Assembly (NCBI RefSeq): GCF_003443735.1
Contig: NZ_CP031969.1
Location: forward strand, 8,928,001-8,992,000
Reading direction: 5' to 3'
DNA from: Streptomyces sp. CC0208
Lineage (GTDB): Bacteria; Actinomycetota; Actinomycetes; Streptomycetales; Streptomycetaceae
DNA: 64,000 bases
Shown here in pieces: positions 19,295 through 28,095 of the stretch. The translations under genes and the position numbers were made by a program. The notes below the pieces were generated by a model. The model had not been told where the DNA came from. It was given only the letters and a program-made list of their open reading frames with translations, and did not search any database. Every line of letters begins with the position of its first letter. Positions within the stretch are counted from its first letter, which is position 1.

Positions 19295-20610
19295 TGACAC
19301 CCGACCGGTTCCGACTCATGCACTGGATGAACGCGCGCAAGACCACGCCGGAACTCCTCGGCGCCGAAGGCGTGGACACGGCGGTCCTGACCGCCGTCCT
19401 GGACGGAAGCCGCACCGAGATACCGCAGGCACAGTTCACCGCCCTGTGTACGGCACTACGGGTCACACCGGAACAGATAGCCGCCCGCGAGGACACCGCC
19501 CCGGTGGCGATCGTGCAGAGCGCACAGGACATGCACGCCACACGCAGGCCGATCCAGCGGGCGGGCATCCACTTCTACAACTACTACACGATGGCCGCGC
19601 CCCCAGGCCGGGTCGCGCCAGTCATCCTCGACATCCTCTGCCCCGCCGACACACTGCCGACGCTCAACAACGGCCACCTCGAACCCGCGATCACCATCAA
19701 CCTCGGCCCCGGACGCATCCACGGACGCTGGGCGGCGGAACTCGACGACGTCACCTGGCGCGTCCTGGAGCCGGGCGACTCCTACGTCGAGCCCTCCTAC
19801 TGCCCGCACACCTACGGCCTCGTGGACGACACCCCCGCCCGCATCGTCTCCTACACCGGCGTCTCCAACCTGGCGCGGCTGCTGGACGAGACCAACGTCT
19901 GGCAGGACCCGGCCGCCGAGGCGATGCTCACCGACCTCGACGCCGTCCCCGCGGTCTCGGCGATACTGCGCGCCGCACTGCGCCGACGCGCCTGCGACGC
20001 CGACGGCGCCGGCCGGCTCGCCGGCGTAAGCGCCGAACACATCAGCGCTTTCTGCGACGGCAAGACCGACAGCCTCACCCTGGACGAGCTGCGCGAGCTC
20101 GGCGCCGCCCTCGGCTTCGACTTCCGCACCCTGATCGAACCGGTCCGGCGCCGCGACGCGCTGGGCAAGACCCACCTGACCGCCGCACAGAGCCGGGCGA
20201 GCACCCGGACCTTCGCGAGCTACACGGCCGCCTCGGCCGCCATGACTCCCGAACTCCCGGACCTGATCGGGGTCTTCCTCACCGTCGACGGCGAAGCGGA
20301 CGGCCTCGACCTGTGCGACCACGGCGAGAACCACTACCTGGTCACCGAGGGCGAACCGACCTTGCGCTGGCAGGAACCCGACGGGACGGTCGCGGACGCC
20401 GTACTCGGCCCGGACGGCACCGCGTGGCTGGCCCCGTTCGTCGCGCACTCCTGGTCCGGCTCCGGCTCCGTCATCAAGCTCGGCAGCGGCGACCACCTCG
20501 GCTACCTCGACCAGATCGAACTCACCAACACCTTCGACCCGGTCGCCACCCTGCGACGCGGCCGCCGGGACGCACACGGCTGGGGCTACGAGCCCAGCAA
20601 AGGGAGCTGA
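19294..20610 (+). CDS. phpD: 2-hydroxyethylphosphonate dioxygenase (HEPD)
   Basis: 438-aa non-haem iron enzyme of the HEPD family, with two cupin halves and helix-turn-helix-like insert domains. It cleaves 2-hydroxyethylphosphonate with O2 to hydroxymethylphosphonate and formate. The start MTPDRFRLMHWMNARK and the block RRPIQRAGIHFYNYYTMAAP match the bialaphos-pathway enzyme as I recall it. The iron ligands correspond to H128 (NNGHLEP), E166 (SYVEPSY) and H172 (CPHTYG). ATG at 19294 was chosen over GTG at 19291 because of the GGAG 6 nt upstream. The next gene starts 9 bp downstream. This gene commits the pathway towards one-carbon phosphonates. Confidence 0.95.
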   Translation: MTPDRFRLMHWMNARKTTPELLGAEGVDTAVLTAVLDGSRTEIPQAQFTALCTALRVTPEQIAAREDTAPVAIVQSAQDMHATRRPIQRAGIHFYNYYTMAAPPGRVAPVILDILCPADTLPTLNNGHLEPAITINLGPGRIHGRWAAELDDVTWRVLEPGDSYVEPSYCPHTYGLVDDTPARIVSYTGVSNLARLLDETNVWQDPAAEAMLTDLDAVPAVSAILRAALRRRACDADGAGRLAGVSAEHISAFCDGKTDSLTLDELRELGAALGFDFRTLIEPVRRRDALGKTHLTAAQSRASTRTFASYTAASAAMTPELPDLIGVFLTVDGEADGLDLCDHGENHYLVTEGEPTLRWQEPDGTVADAVLGPDGTAWLAPFVAHSWSGSGSVIKLGSGDHLGYLDQIELTNTFDPVATLRRGRRDAHGWGYEPSKGS

Positions 20611-20619
20611 GGAGAGCCC

Positions 20620-21636
20620 ATGCCAAGCGTCTTCTACACCGACCCCGCCTGGGCCGTCGACTCCTCCGGACGCCTGGACCCCGCCCTGGCGACGATCGAG
20701 CGCGAGGTCTACGGCGACGAGATCGAGATCCGGTTCGGCGCCCGCGACGACGCCGGATACCGGATCGACGGAGAGGAACTGTACGCCCGAGCAGCCGGCG
20801 CCGACGCCATGGTCGTCTACCGCTGCCAGGTCACCCCGCGGCTGCTGGAAGCGGCCGGCGACGGCTGCCGGGTCGTGGCCCGCCAGGGCGTCGGCCTGGA
20901 CAACCTGAACATCCCGCTGCTGAAGGAGACGGGCCGATTCGGCTTCCACGTCCCCGACTACTGCGGCGACGAGGTCAGCACCCACGCCATGGCGCTGCTC
21001 CTCGCCCTGGAACGCGGCGTGACCGTGCAGAACGAGGCGGTGAAGACCGACCACTGGGGCATCTACCACGGCGGCGTCCCCCGCCGCACCGCGGACGCGA
21101 CCGCCGGCATCGTCGGCTTCGGCCGCATCGGCCGCGCGGCGGCCCGCAAACTCCAGGCCTTCTACGGCCGTGTCCTGGCCTACGACCCCCATGTCCCCGG
21201 AGATCTGATGGCCAGCCACGGCGTCGAGCACCGCGCGACACTGGAGGAGCTCCTCACCGCCTGCGACGCGGTACTGCTGCACGCCGAACTCACCCCGCAG
21301 AGCAGGGGGCTGATCAACGCCGACACCGCCCGCGCCTTCAAACCGGGCAGCTTGCTCGTCAACGCCGCCCGCGGCGCACTCGTCGAGCTGCCCGCCGTCG
21401 CCGCCGCCCTCGACGACGGCCACCTGGCAGGCTTCGCCTCCGACGTCTTCTCCCCGGAGGACCCCAACCGCGACCCGGTCGCCGTCCAACTGCTCAAACG
21501 CGACGACGTCGTGGTCACTTCGCACCGGGCGTTCTTGTCACAGCAGGCCGAGGCCAGCCTGCGTCGCCGCACCGCCGAGAACATCCTGCACGTGGTGCGC
21601 ACCGGCCAACCCCCGCGCTCGGGCCGGGTGGCGTGA
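20620..21636 (+). CDS. phpE: D-2-hydroxyacid dehydrogenase (PhpE-like)
   Basis: 338-aa NAD-dependent dehydrogenase of the D-2-hydroxyacid/phosphoglycerate dehydrogenase family. Visible features are the Rossmann motif GIVGFGRIGRAAARK, AARGALVELPAVAAAL and the catalytic region near VVVTSHRAFLSQQ. In the phosphinothricin pathway PhpE is thought to oxidise hydroxymethylphosphonate to phosphonoformaldehyde. It is not closely similar to the PtxD-like gene at the other end of the cluster, so the two are separate acquisitions rather than duplicates. GGAG lies just before the ATG. Its stop overlaps the ppd start as ATGA. Confidence 0.85.
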   Translation: MPSVFYTDPAWAVDSSGRLDPALATIEREVYGDEIEIRFGARDDAGYRIDGEELYARAAGADAMVVYRCQVTPRLLEAAGDGCRVVARQGVGLDNLNIPLLKETGRFGFHVPDYCGDEVSTHAMALLLALERGVTVQNEAVKTDHWGIYHGGVPRRTADATAGIVGFGRIGRAAARKLQAFYGRVLAYDPHVPGDLMASHGVEHRATLEELLTACDAVLLHAELTPQSRGLINADTARAFKPGSLLVNAARGALVELPAVAAALDDGHLAGFASDVFSPEDPNRDPVAVQLLKRDDVVVTSHRAFLSQQAEASLRRRTAENILHVVRTGQPPRSGRVA

Positions 21637-22784
21637 TGGTCACAGCCGCACACCTGCTGGACCTCCTGGCCGACCGCGGCGTCGTCGACGTCACCGGCGT
21701 CCCCTGCTCCTACCTCACCCCTCTCATCAACCGGGCGGCGTCCGGCTCCCGAGCCCGCTACCTCCCGGTGACGCAGGAGGGCGAGGCGGTGGCCCTGGCG
21801 GCGGGCGCCTGGCTGGCCGGCGCAGGCGCCTGCGTGATCGCCCAGAACTCCGGCCTGGGCAACATGGTCAACCCCCTGACCTCGCTCACCCACCCGGCCC
21901 GCATCCCGACACCCGTGGTGCTGACATGGCGCGGCGAACCCGGCCGCCCCGACGAGCCGCAGCACGAACTGATGGGCCGCGCCATGCACGACCTGATGGA
22001 CGTCATCGAGATGAGCCACACCCTGCTCCCCGGCGAACCCGACGCCATGGCAGGCGCCGTAGCGCTCGGCTGGAAGGAGATGGAGACCTCCGAACTGCCC
22101 CACGCCTTTGTCCTGCGGCAGGGCATCCTCGCCGACGAACCCCTGCACGAACCACCCCCGGCCCCCCCGGCGCGCCCCGACGTCGTACGGCACGAGCCGC
22201 AGCGGACGCCACCAGCCCGGATCACCGCGCTGGAGGAACTGCTGTCCGTCCTCCCCGACTCCGCGGCGATCGTGTGCACCACCGGCAAGTCCAGCCGCGA
22301 GCTGTTCACCCTCGCCGACCGGCCGCAGCACTTCTACCTTGTGGGCGCCATGGGCTCGGCCTCCGCGGTCGGCCTCGGTACCGCCCGCCACACCGACCGG
22401 CCGGTGGTCGTCGTCGACGGCGACGGCGCGGCCCTGATGCGGCTGGGCGCCTTCGCCACCGTCGGACGGCACGGCACCGGACGGCTCCTGCACATCCTGC
22501 TGGACAACGGCGTCCACGACTCCACCGGCGGTCAGCAAACCCTCGCCGGCCAGGTGGACTTCCCCGCGATCGCCGCAGCCAGCGGCTACCGGACCGTCCA
22601 CGACTGCCCCGACCTCCCCTCCTTCACCACCGCGCTCCGCAGCGCGCTCGACAACGCCCACGGCCCGACACTCATCCGTCTCGCCATCACACCCGGATCA
22701 CTGCGACGACTGGGACGGCCCACCGTCAAACCGGCCGAAGTGGCCCGCCGCTTCCGCGACTTCATCACCGGAGGCACCCGATGA
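21636..22784 (+). CDS. ppd: Phosphonopyruvate decarboxylase
   Basis: 382-aa thiamine-diphosphate enzyme that decarboxylates phosphonopyruvate to phosphonoacetaldehyde, providing the irreversible pull on PEP mutase. The N-terminal half has the PYR-type sequence VTGVPCSYLTPLIN with the conserved Glu in PVTQEGEAVALAAGAW. The C-terminal half carries the cofactor motif from VVVDGDGAALMRLG to LLDNG (GDG...N). Both halves are on one chain, as usual for Ppd. The ATG at 21636 overlaps the phpE stop; the longer frame upstream is a shadow of phpD and phpE. Its own stop overlaps the phpF start. Confidence 0.93.
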   Translation: MVTAAHLLDLLADRGVVDVTGVPCSYLTPLINRAASGSRARYLPVTQEGEAVALAAGAWLAGAGACVIAQNSGLGNMVNPLTSLTHPARIPTPVVLTWRGEPGRPDEPQHELMGRAMHDLMDVIEMSHTLLPGEPDAMAGAVALGWKEMETSELPHAFVLRQGILADEPLHEPPPAPPARPDVVRHEPQRTPPARITALEELLSVLPDSAAIVCTTGKSSRELFTLADRPQHFYLVGAMGSASAVGLGTARHTDRPVVVVDGDGAALMRLGAFATVGRHGTGRLLHILLDNGVHDSTGGQQTLAGQVDFPAIAAASGYRTVHDCPDLPSFTTALRSALDNAHGPTLIRLAITPGSLRRLGRPTVKPAEVARRFRDFITGGTR

Positions 22785-23335
22785 CGGACCCCGTCGGCGT
22801 GATCCACGGCCGCTTCCAGCCCCTGCACCACGGCCACCTGGAATACCTGCTCGCCGGCGCACAGCGTTGCACGACACTCGTGGTCGGCATCACCAACCCC
22901 GACCCCGAACAGACCGGCTTCGAGCCCACCGACACCGAACGCGGCCGCCCGGAATCCAATCCGTGCACGTACTACGAGCGCTACCTCATGGTGCTCAGAG
23001 CGCTGACCGACTCCGGCATCGAACCCTCCCGGCTGCACATCGTCCCGTTCCCGCACTAGTTCCCCGAACGGCTCCGCTTCTACGCCCCCGAAGAAGCGGT
23101 CTACTACCTCACCGTCTACGACGACTGGGGAGACACCAAACTCCGTCGCTTCCACGACCTCGGCCTGCGCACCGAGGTCATGTGGAAACGCGACGACAAA
23201 CCCATCAGCGGCACCCGGGTGCGCCGGGCGATCGCCGAGGGCACGGCCCACTGGCCCGACCTGGTCCCCGACGCCGTGGCCACCGTCATAAAGGAGCGTG
23301 GCATCGATGAACGCATCCGCGCCGCCCGCGGCTAG
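22781..23335 (+). pseudogene. phpF: PhpF-like nucleotidylyltransferase interrupted by an in-frame TAG
   Basis: The 184-codon frame encodes an NMN-adenylyltransferase-like protein, which in the phosphinothricin pathway makes CMP-5'-phosphonoformate. Catalytic motif 1 is intact (GRFQPLHHGH, residues 8-17). Codon 93 (23057-23059) is TAG within the coding-like text HIVPFPH-stop-FPERLRFY. The frame then continues without any shift through motif 2, ISGTRVR (codons 142-148), to a normal TAG at 23333-23335. A single substitution explains the interruption. Termination would leave a 92-aa product lacking motif 2. It may be a true nonsense mutation, a sequencing error, or read through. Start ATGA-overlaps ppd; the end overlaps phpG by 29 nt. 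Confidence 0.85.
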
Positions 23336-24590
23336 CGGCAAGGTCTACGTCCTCGCACTGTGCGGAGGCGCCGACCGGCCGACCGAAGCGCTCGGTGACC
23401 GCACACCCTTCGAGGCCGCCCACACCCCACACCTGGACGCACTCGCCGCACGCGGCGCGAGCGCCCTCATCGAGGTCATCGGCTCGGACATCCCACCCGA
23501 GTCCGACTCCGGCGCCATGGCCCTGCTCGGCTACGACCCGCTGCTCCACTACACCGGACGCGGCCCGCTCGAAGGCTACGGCGGCGGCTACTGGCACGGC
23601 GGCTCCTCGGTGGCGTTCCGCATCAACTTCGGCAGCCTCGACACCGTCTCCGGGCGCCTGGACCGGCGCACCTCACGGGACCTGACCGACCCCGAACTGG
23701 AAGCGATGGTCGAAGAGATCCTTGCCGCCGTCGACCTCGGGCCGGACATCCGGCTGTCCCTGACCGGCTGGGGACGCCACCGCGGCATCCTCGCCCTGAC
23801 CAGCGCGACGACACAACTGTCCGGCGCGGTGACCAACACCGACCCCGGATTCATCAAGCAGGGCGCCTTCGGAGTGCCGGTCGCCGAGCCCGCCGACGCC
23901 CCGCTGCCCTGCCGCCCCCTGCACGAGGACGCGGCCGCCCAGCGCACCGCCGACCTGGTCAACGAGTTCGTCGCGGCCAGCGCCCACGTCCTTGCGGACA
24001 GCACGGTCAACCACGCCCGCATCAGGGCCGGCCGCAAACCCGCCAACATCATCCTGGTACGCGACGGCGGCCACACCCTGCCCACACTGGCACCCGTGCC
24101 CAGGCCCACGTCGATGTACGGCCAGGTTCCCGCCGAACAGGGCCTCGCCACCCTGGCAGGGGCTCGGTTCACCCGCTCCAAACCCGCCCCGGACGAACCC
24201 GTCGAGGCCTACTACGCCACCCTGGTCCCCACCCTGCTCAACGACCCCGCCACAGTGGTGTTCGTCCACGTCAAAGGACCCGACGAGCCTGGCCACGACG
24301 GCCGGGTCCAGGCAAAGGTCCGCGCGATCGAGGCCCTCGACACCCACCTGGTCGGCCCCCTCGTCTCGGCGCTCACGCCGGCCGACACCCTCGTCGTGAC
24401 CTGCGACCACTCCACACCGTGCGCGCTCGGCATCCACGCGCCCGACCCGGTGCCCCTCACCGTCGCCGGCCCCACGATCGCGACCGACGACTGCGTCACG
24501 TTCGGCGAACGAGCCTGCGCTACGGGCTCGTTACCGCTGACGCGAGCCTGCGAACTGATGGACTGGCTGTTCAAGGACCGGCCGTGCTGA
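23307..24590 (+). CDS. phpG: Phosphoglycerate mutase-like enzyme, archaeal ApgM type (PhpG-like)
   Basis: 427-aa member of the alkaline phosphatase superfamily, resembling cofactor-independent phosphoglycerate mutases of the archaeal type. Features seen are LGDRTPFEAAHTPHLDALAA, the catalytic-serine region PPESDSGAMALLGYDP, YTGRGPLEGYGGGYW, HVKGPDEPGHDG and VTCDHSTPC. In true ApgM proteins the first metal-binding Asp lies in a LDGxGDRP motif; here the segment reads LCGGADRP, so that Asp appears to be Cys. ATG at 23307 fits the AAGGAG at 23291-23296; GTG at 23298 is too close. In the php pathway PhpG accompanies the enolase, but its exact step is unsettled. Confidence 0.82.
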   Translation: MNASAPPAASGKVYVLALCGGADRPTEALGDRTPFEAAHTPHLDALAARGASALIEVIGSDIPPESDSGAMALLGYDPLLHYTGRGPLEGYGGGYWHGGSSVAFRINFGSLDTVSGRLDRRTSRDLTDPELEAMVEEILAAVDLGPDIRLSLTGWGRHRGILALTSATTQLSGAVTNTDPGFIKQGAFGVPVAEPADAPLPCRPLHEDAAAQRTADLVNEFVAASAHVLADSTVNHARIRAGRKPANIILVRDGGHTLPTLAPVPRPTSMYGQVPAEQGLATLAGARFTRSKPAPDEPVEAYYATLVPTLLNDPATVVFVHVKGPDEPGHDGRVQAKVRAIEALDTHLVGPLVSALTPADTLVVTCDHSTPCALGIHAPDPVPLTVAGPTIATDDCVTFGERACATGSLPLTRACELMDWLFKDRPC

Positions 24591-25834
24591 TCGAACGAGT
24601 ACGACTGCGCGGTGTGCTCGACTCCCGGGCACAACCCACCGTCGAGGCCGACCTCCATCTCGCCGGGGACGAGAGCTTCGGCCGAGGCTCCTGCCCGGTC
24701 GCCATCGCGCCCGGACGGCTCGAACGACGCCGCGGCCTGAACACCGGCGACCTCGGCAGCCTCCTGGACGAAGGCCCCGCCGCACACCTGGTGCACGCGG
24801 CCCTCCACGGGCGGCAGGTTGCGGGCCAGCGAGAACTCGACACCGTACTGCGCGCCCTCGACGACGAGCACGCCCTGGGCGCCGACGTCACACTCGCACT
24901 GTCCCTGGCCTTCGCCCGCGCCGCGGCCCGACGCAGCCGACTCCAGCTCGTCGACTGGCTCATCCAGCACAACGACGGGCCGCCCCCGCAACTGCCCCGA
25001 CTGCTCGTCAACACCTTCTCCGGCGGCATCCACGCCCAAGGCCCCGCGGACTCCTTCCAGCAGATCATGGCCATCCCTCTCGGCGAGACCCTGACCGACG
25101 ACATCCGCATGGCCATGCAGGTCCACTCAGCCCTGGCCAGAACGCTGGACAACCCCCGGCTGTCGGCGTCGAGCGGATTCATGGTCACGGACCGCTCAAC
25201 GAGGGACCAGCTGACAACCCTGGCCTCCGTCATCCAGGCATGTGGGCTCGACGGCCAGGTCGCCAGCGGCGTCGACGTGGCCGCCGAGCACCTGAGCATC
25301 GACGGCGGCTACCGCTTCGAGGGGGCGACGCACACCTCCGCCGACTTCGGCGAACTGCTCCTGAGCATCGTCGACGACCACGGCCTCGCCTACGTCGAAG
25401 ACCCCTTCGACCCGGCCGATACGACTGCCTGGCGCACCTTCACACCCCGACTCGGCACGGCCGGCGCGTCCACGGTCGGCGACGACCTGTTCGCCTCCGA
25501 CGCCCAGCGCATCCAACCCGGCCTGGCCCACGCGGCCCTCCTCAAACCCAGCCAGGCCGGAACCGTCTCGGCCACCCTCGACGCCGCGTCCGAGGCCGCG
25601 TTCGCGGGTCTGCGCACCGTCGTCTCCCACCGCTCCGGTGAGACCGAGGACACCGCCATCTGCGACCTGGCCATCGCGGTCGGCGCCGACCACATCAAGA
25701 TCGGCGGCCCCCGCCGTGGCGACCGCATCACCAAGTACAACCGCTTCCTGCGCCTGCTGGAGTCGCCTCCACTGGCCGGCCTCCCACGTCCGCCCGCCCA
25801 CCCCAAGGAGAACCAGCATGTCTCGTGCCAGTGA
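24584..25834 (+). CDS. phpH: Enolase-like carboxyphosphonoenolpyruvate synthase (PhpH-like)
   Basis: 416-aa enolase superfamily protein. N-terminal VRLRGVLDSRAQPTVEADL corresponds to the enolase start, where DSRGNPT is usual. Metal-site regions are YVEDPFD and VGDDLF, and the C-terminal KIGGPRRGDRITKYN is characteristic. The catalytic-lysine loop reads LLKPSQAGTVSAT, slightly altered from the LKxNQIGT of glycolytic enolases. In the bialaphos pathway this homologue makes carboxyphosphonoenolpyruvate from a nucleotide-activated phosphonoformate. The GTG at 24584 overlaps the phpG stop by 7 nt. A glycolytic role is unlikely given the operon. Confidence 0.88.
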   Translation: MLIERVRLRGVLDSRAQPTVEADLHLAGDESFGRGSCPVAIAPGRLERRRGLNTGDLGSLLDEGPAAHLVHAALHGRQVAGQRELDTVLRALDDEHALGADVTLALSLAFARAAARRSRLQLVDWLIQHNDGPPPQLPRLLVNTFSGGIHAQGPADSFQQIMAIPLGETLTDDIRMAMQVHSALARTLDNPRLSASSGFMVTDRSTRDQLTTLASVIQACGLDGQVASGVDVAAEHLSIDGGYRFEGATHTSADFGELLLSIVDDHGLAYVEDPFDPADTTAWRTFTPRLGTAGASTVGDDLFASDAQRIQPGLAHAALLKPSQAGTVSATLDAASEAAFAGLRTVVSHRSGETEDTAICDLAIAVGADHIKIGGPRRGDRITKYNRFLRLLESPPLAGLPRPPAHPKENQHVSCQ

Positions 25835-26708
25835 GTTCAAGCAGCTGATGCTCGACCCGAAGATCCTCGTGGTGCCGAGCGCGTACGACGCACTGAGCGC
25901 CAGGGTCATCGAACAGGCCGGATTCCCGGCCGTCCACATGACCGGCTCAGGCACCTCGGCAGCCATGCTAGGGCTGCCCGACCTCGGCTTCGCCACCATC
26001 ACCGAGATGGCGTGGAACGCCAAGAACATCTGCCTCGCCGTCGACCTGCCAGTGATCATGGACCTGGACGCCGGCTACGGCAACGCCATGAACACCTGGC
26101 GCTGCATCCGCGAGTTCGAGCAGGCCGGCATCGTCGGCGGCCACCTGGAGGACCAGGTCGTCCCCAAGCGCTGCGGCCACCTGGAAGGCAAGCGGCTGAT
26201 ATCGGCGCGCGAGATGACCGGCAAGATCGAGGCCGCGGTCGAAGCCCGACGCGACCCCGACTGGACCATCATCGCCCGCACCGACGCCCGCGAGAAACTC
26301 GGACTGGACGAGGCGATCCGCCGCTCCAAGGAGTACGTCGCGGCCGGCGCCGACTGCATCTTCCTGGAGGCGATGCTCTCCCTGGACGAGATGAAGCGGG
26401 TTCGCGACGAGATCGACGCCCCGCTGCTGGCGAACATGGTCGAGGGCGGCAAGACCCCCTGGCTGACCACCGCCGAACTGGAGGCGATCGGCTACAACCT
26501 CGCGATCTACCCCCTGTCCGGATGGTTCGCGGCCACCTCAATCCTGCGCAAGGTGTTCGCCGAACTCCGCGACGCGGGCACGACCCAGGGCTTCTGGCCC
26601 CGCCACGGCATGGAGATGACCTTCGAGGAGCTCTTCGAGGTCTTCGGCTACAGCAAGATCTCCGAACTGGAGGAGCGCGTCGTGGTGAAGGACGACGATG
26701 TTTCTTGA
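25818..26708 (+). CDS. phpI: Carboxyphosphonoenolpyruvate (CPEP) mutase (PhpI-like)
   Basis: 296-aa isocitrate lyase superfamily enzyme. It would rearrange and decarboxylate CPEP to phosphinopyruvate, making the second C-P bond and the P-H bond. Metal ligands are D82/D84 (MDLDAGYGNAMN) and E111; the loop reads EDQVVPKRCGHLEGK (residues 111-125) rather than the EDKxxxxxNS of PepM. The overall sequence closely matches remembered S. hygroscopicus CPEP mutase, but methylisocitrate lyases share the KRCGH loop, so context decides. AAGGAG lies 7 nt before the ATG at 25818. It overlaps phpH by 17 nt and phpJ by 11 nt. Confidence 0.9.
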   Translation: MSRASEFKQLMLDPKILVVPSAYDALSARVIEQAGFPAVHMTGSGTSAAMLGLPDLGFATITEMAWNAKNICLAVDLPVIMDLDAGYGNAMNTWRCIREFEQAGIVGGHLEDQVVPKRCGHLEGKRLISAREMTGKIEAAVEARRDPDWTIIARTDAREKLGLDEAIRRSKEYVAAGADCIFLEAMLSLDEMKRVRDEIDAPLLANMVEGGKTPWLTTAELEAIGYNLAIYPLSGWFAATSILRKVFAELRDAGTTQGFWPRHGMEMTFEELFEVFGYSKISELEERVVVKDDDVS

Positions 26709-28086
26709 CGGCCGGCTCCACGGCACCGGTCACGAACTGACCGTCACCGACCCCTGGCTCGGCAGCATCGTCGGAACCCTCCCGGCGGACGGTCCCGAAC
26801 AGGTCGAGGCGGCGCTGACGGTGCTCGCCGCCGCCGGCCCCACCCCGCCGGCCACCGACCGCCGCGAGGTCCTCGCGCGCGCCGCCGACCTGATCACCCA
26901 GCGGGCCGAGGAGTTCGCGGCGCTGATCACCGCCGAGGCCGGGATCTGCCGCGCCGAGTCGGCCCGCGAGGTCGAACGCGCCGTGGGAAACCTGCGGGTC
27001 GCGGCCGTCGAGGCCGAGCGGATCCGTGGAGAGTCCATCCCCGTCCCAGGCGCCGACCGACTCGCGGTCACCGTGCCCGAGCCGATCGGCGTGGTCGCCG
27101 CGATCACACCGTTCAACCGGCCGTTGAACCAGGTGGTCGTGAAGGTCGCACCGGCCGTCGCCGCCGGATGCCCGGTCGCGGTCAAGCCATCCGAACGCAC
27201 ACCGCTGACCGCCATCCGCTTCGCGGAAGTCCTTATCGAAGCCGGCCTTCCTCCCGACCGGCTGGCGGTCCTCGTCGGCCAACCACGCGAGGTGGGACCG
27301 GCCCTCGTCGGCCATCCCGAGGTGGCCATGGTGACCCTGACCGGCAGTGTCGCAACCGGCCGCACGGTGGCGGCAATGGCCGCGGGCCGCAAGCTTCTGC
27401 TCGAACTGGGCGGCAACGACCCGCTGTTCGTGCTGCCGGACACCGACCTCACGGCAGCAGCCCGACTGGCCGCCGACGGCGCGTGCGCCACCGCGGGCCA
27501 GTCGTGCCGCGGAGTGAAGCGCGTCATCGTCTGGGAATCGGTCGCCGACGCGTTCGTCCCCCTGCTCACCGCAGCGGTCGCGGCCAAGCGGGCCGGCGAC
27601 CCCCATGCCGCAGACACCGACGTCGGACCGTTGATCACCGAGGACGCGGCCCGCCTGGTCGCCGAACGGGTGGCCGCAGCGGAAAAGGACGGCGCCGTCG
27701 TCACCACCGGCGGCACCCACACAGGACCGCTCATGGCACCGACCGTCCTCGACCGGGTCCGCCCGCACAGCGACCTGGTCACAGAGGAGACATTCGGCCC
27801 GGTCGCACCGGTGCTCCGCGTCGCCGACACCGACGAAGCGGTACGGCTGTCCAACAGCACACCGTACGGACTCCAGGCGGGCGTACTCACCAACGACAGC
27901 GCGGCCTTCTGGGAACTGGCATCCCGACTGCGGGTCGGCGCGGTGAACCTCGGCGCCGGACCCCACTACGATTCCCCGCACATCCCGTTCGGCGGAGTCA
28001 AGGCCAGCGGAGTCGGCCGCGAGGGCATCAGGTACGCCATCGCGGAGATGACATCCATCAAGACGGTGACCCTCCCTTATCGCTGA
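26698..28086 (+). CDS. phpJ: NAD(P)-dependent aldehyde dehydrogenase (PhpJ-like)
   Basis: 462-aa aldehyde dehydrogenase. TPFNRPLNQVVVKVAPAVAA and AVKPSERTPL form the cofactor site, LLELGGNDP carries the general base glutamate region, and the catalytic cysteine is in TAGQSCRGVKR. The expected substrate is phosphonoformaldehyde, giving phosphonoformate for nucleotide activation by PhpF. The C-terminal IPFGGVKASGVGREG is typical of the family. Start overlaps phpI by 11 nt; the MBL gene follows after 9 bp. Assignment to the php step rests on operon context. Confidence 0.88.
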   Translation: MFLDGRLHGTGHELTVTDPWLGSIVGTLPADGPEQVEAALTVLAAAGPTPPATDRREVLARAADLITQRAEEFAALITAEAGICRAESAREVERAVGNLRVAAVEAERIRGESIPVPGADRLAVTVPEPIGVVAAITPFNRPLNQVVVKVAPAVAAGCPVAVKPSERTPLTAIRFAEVLIEAGLPPDRLAVLVGQPREVGPALVGHPEVAMVTLTGSVATGRTVAAMAAGRKLLLELGGNDPLFVLPDTDLTAAARLAADGACATAGQSCRGVKRVIVWESVADAFVPLLTAAVAAKRAGDPHAADTDVGPLITEDAARLVAERVAAAEKDGAVVTTGGTHTGPLMAPTVLDRVRPHSDLVTEETFGPVAPVLRVADTDEAVRLSNSTPYGLQAGVLTNDSAAFWELASRLRVGAVNLGAGPHYDSPHIPFGGVKASGVGREGIRYAIAEMTSIKTVTLPYR

Positions 28087-28095
28087 GGAGAACGC

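Noticed and set aside
19294..20610. Simple XRE/cupin transcriptional regulator
   Set aside because: Although it has helix-turn-helix-like parts, the iron ligands and flanking text match hydroxyethylphosphonate dioxygenase closely, and the operon requires it.
25818..26708. Methylisocitrate lyase (propionate metabolism) for the KRCGH-containing protein
   Set aside because: No prpC/prpD genes are nearby, it lies between enolase-like and aldehyde dehydrogenase genes of a php-type operon, and the sequence fits remembered CPEP mutase better.
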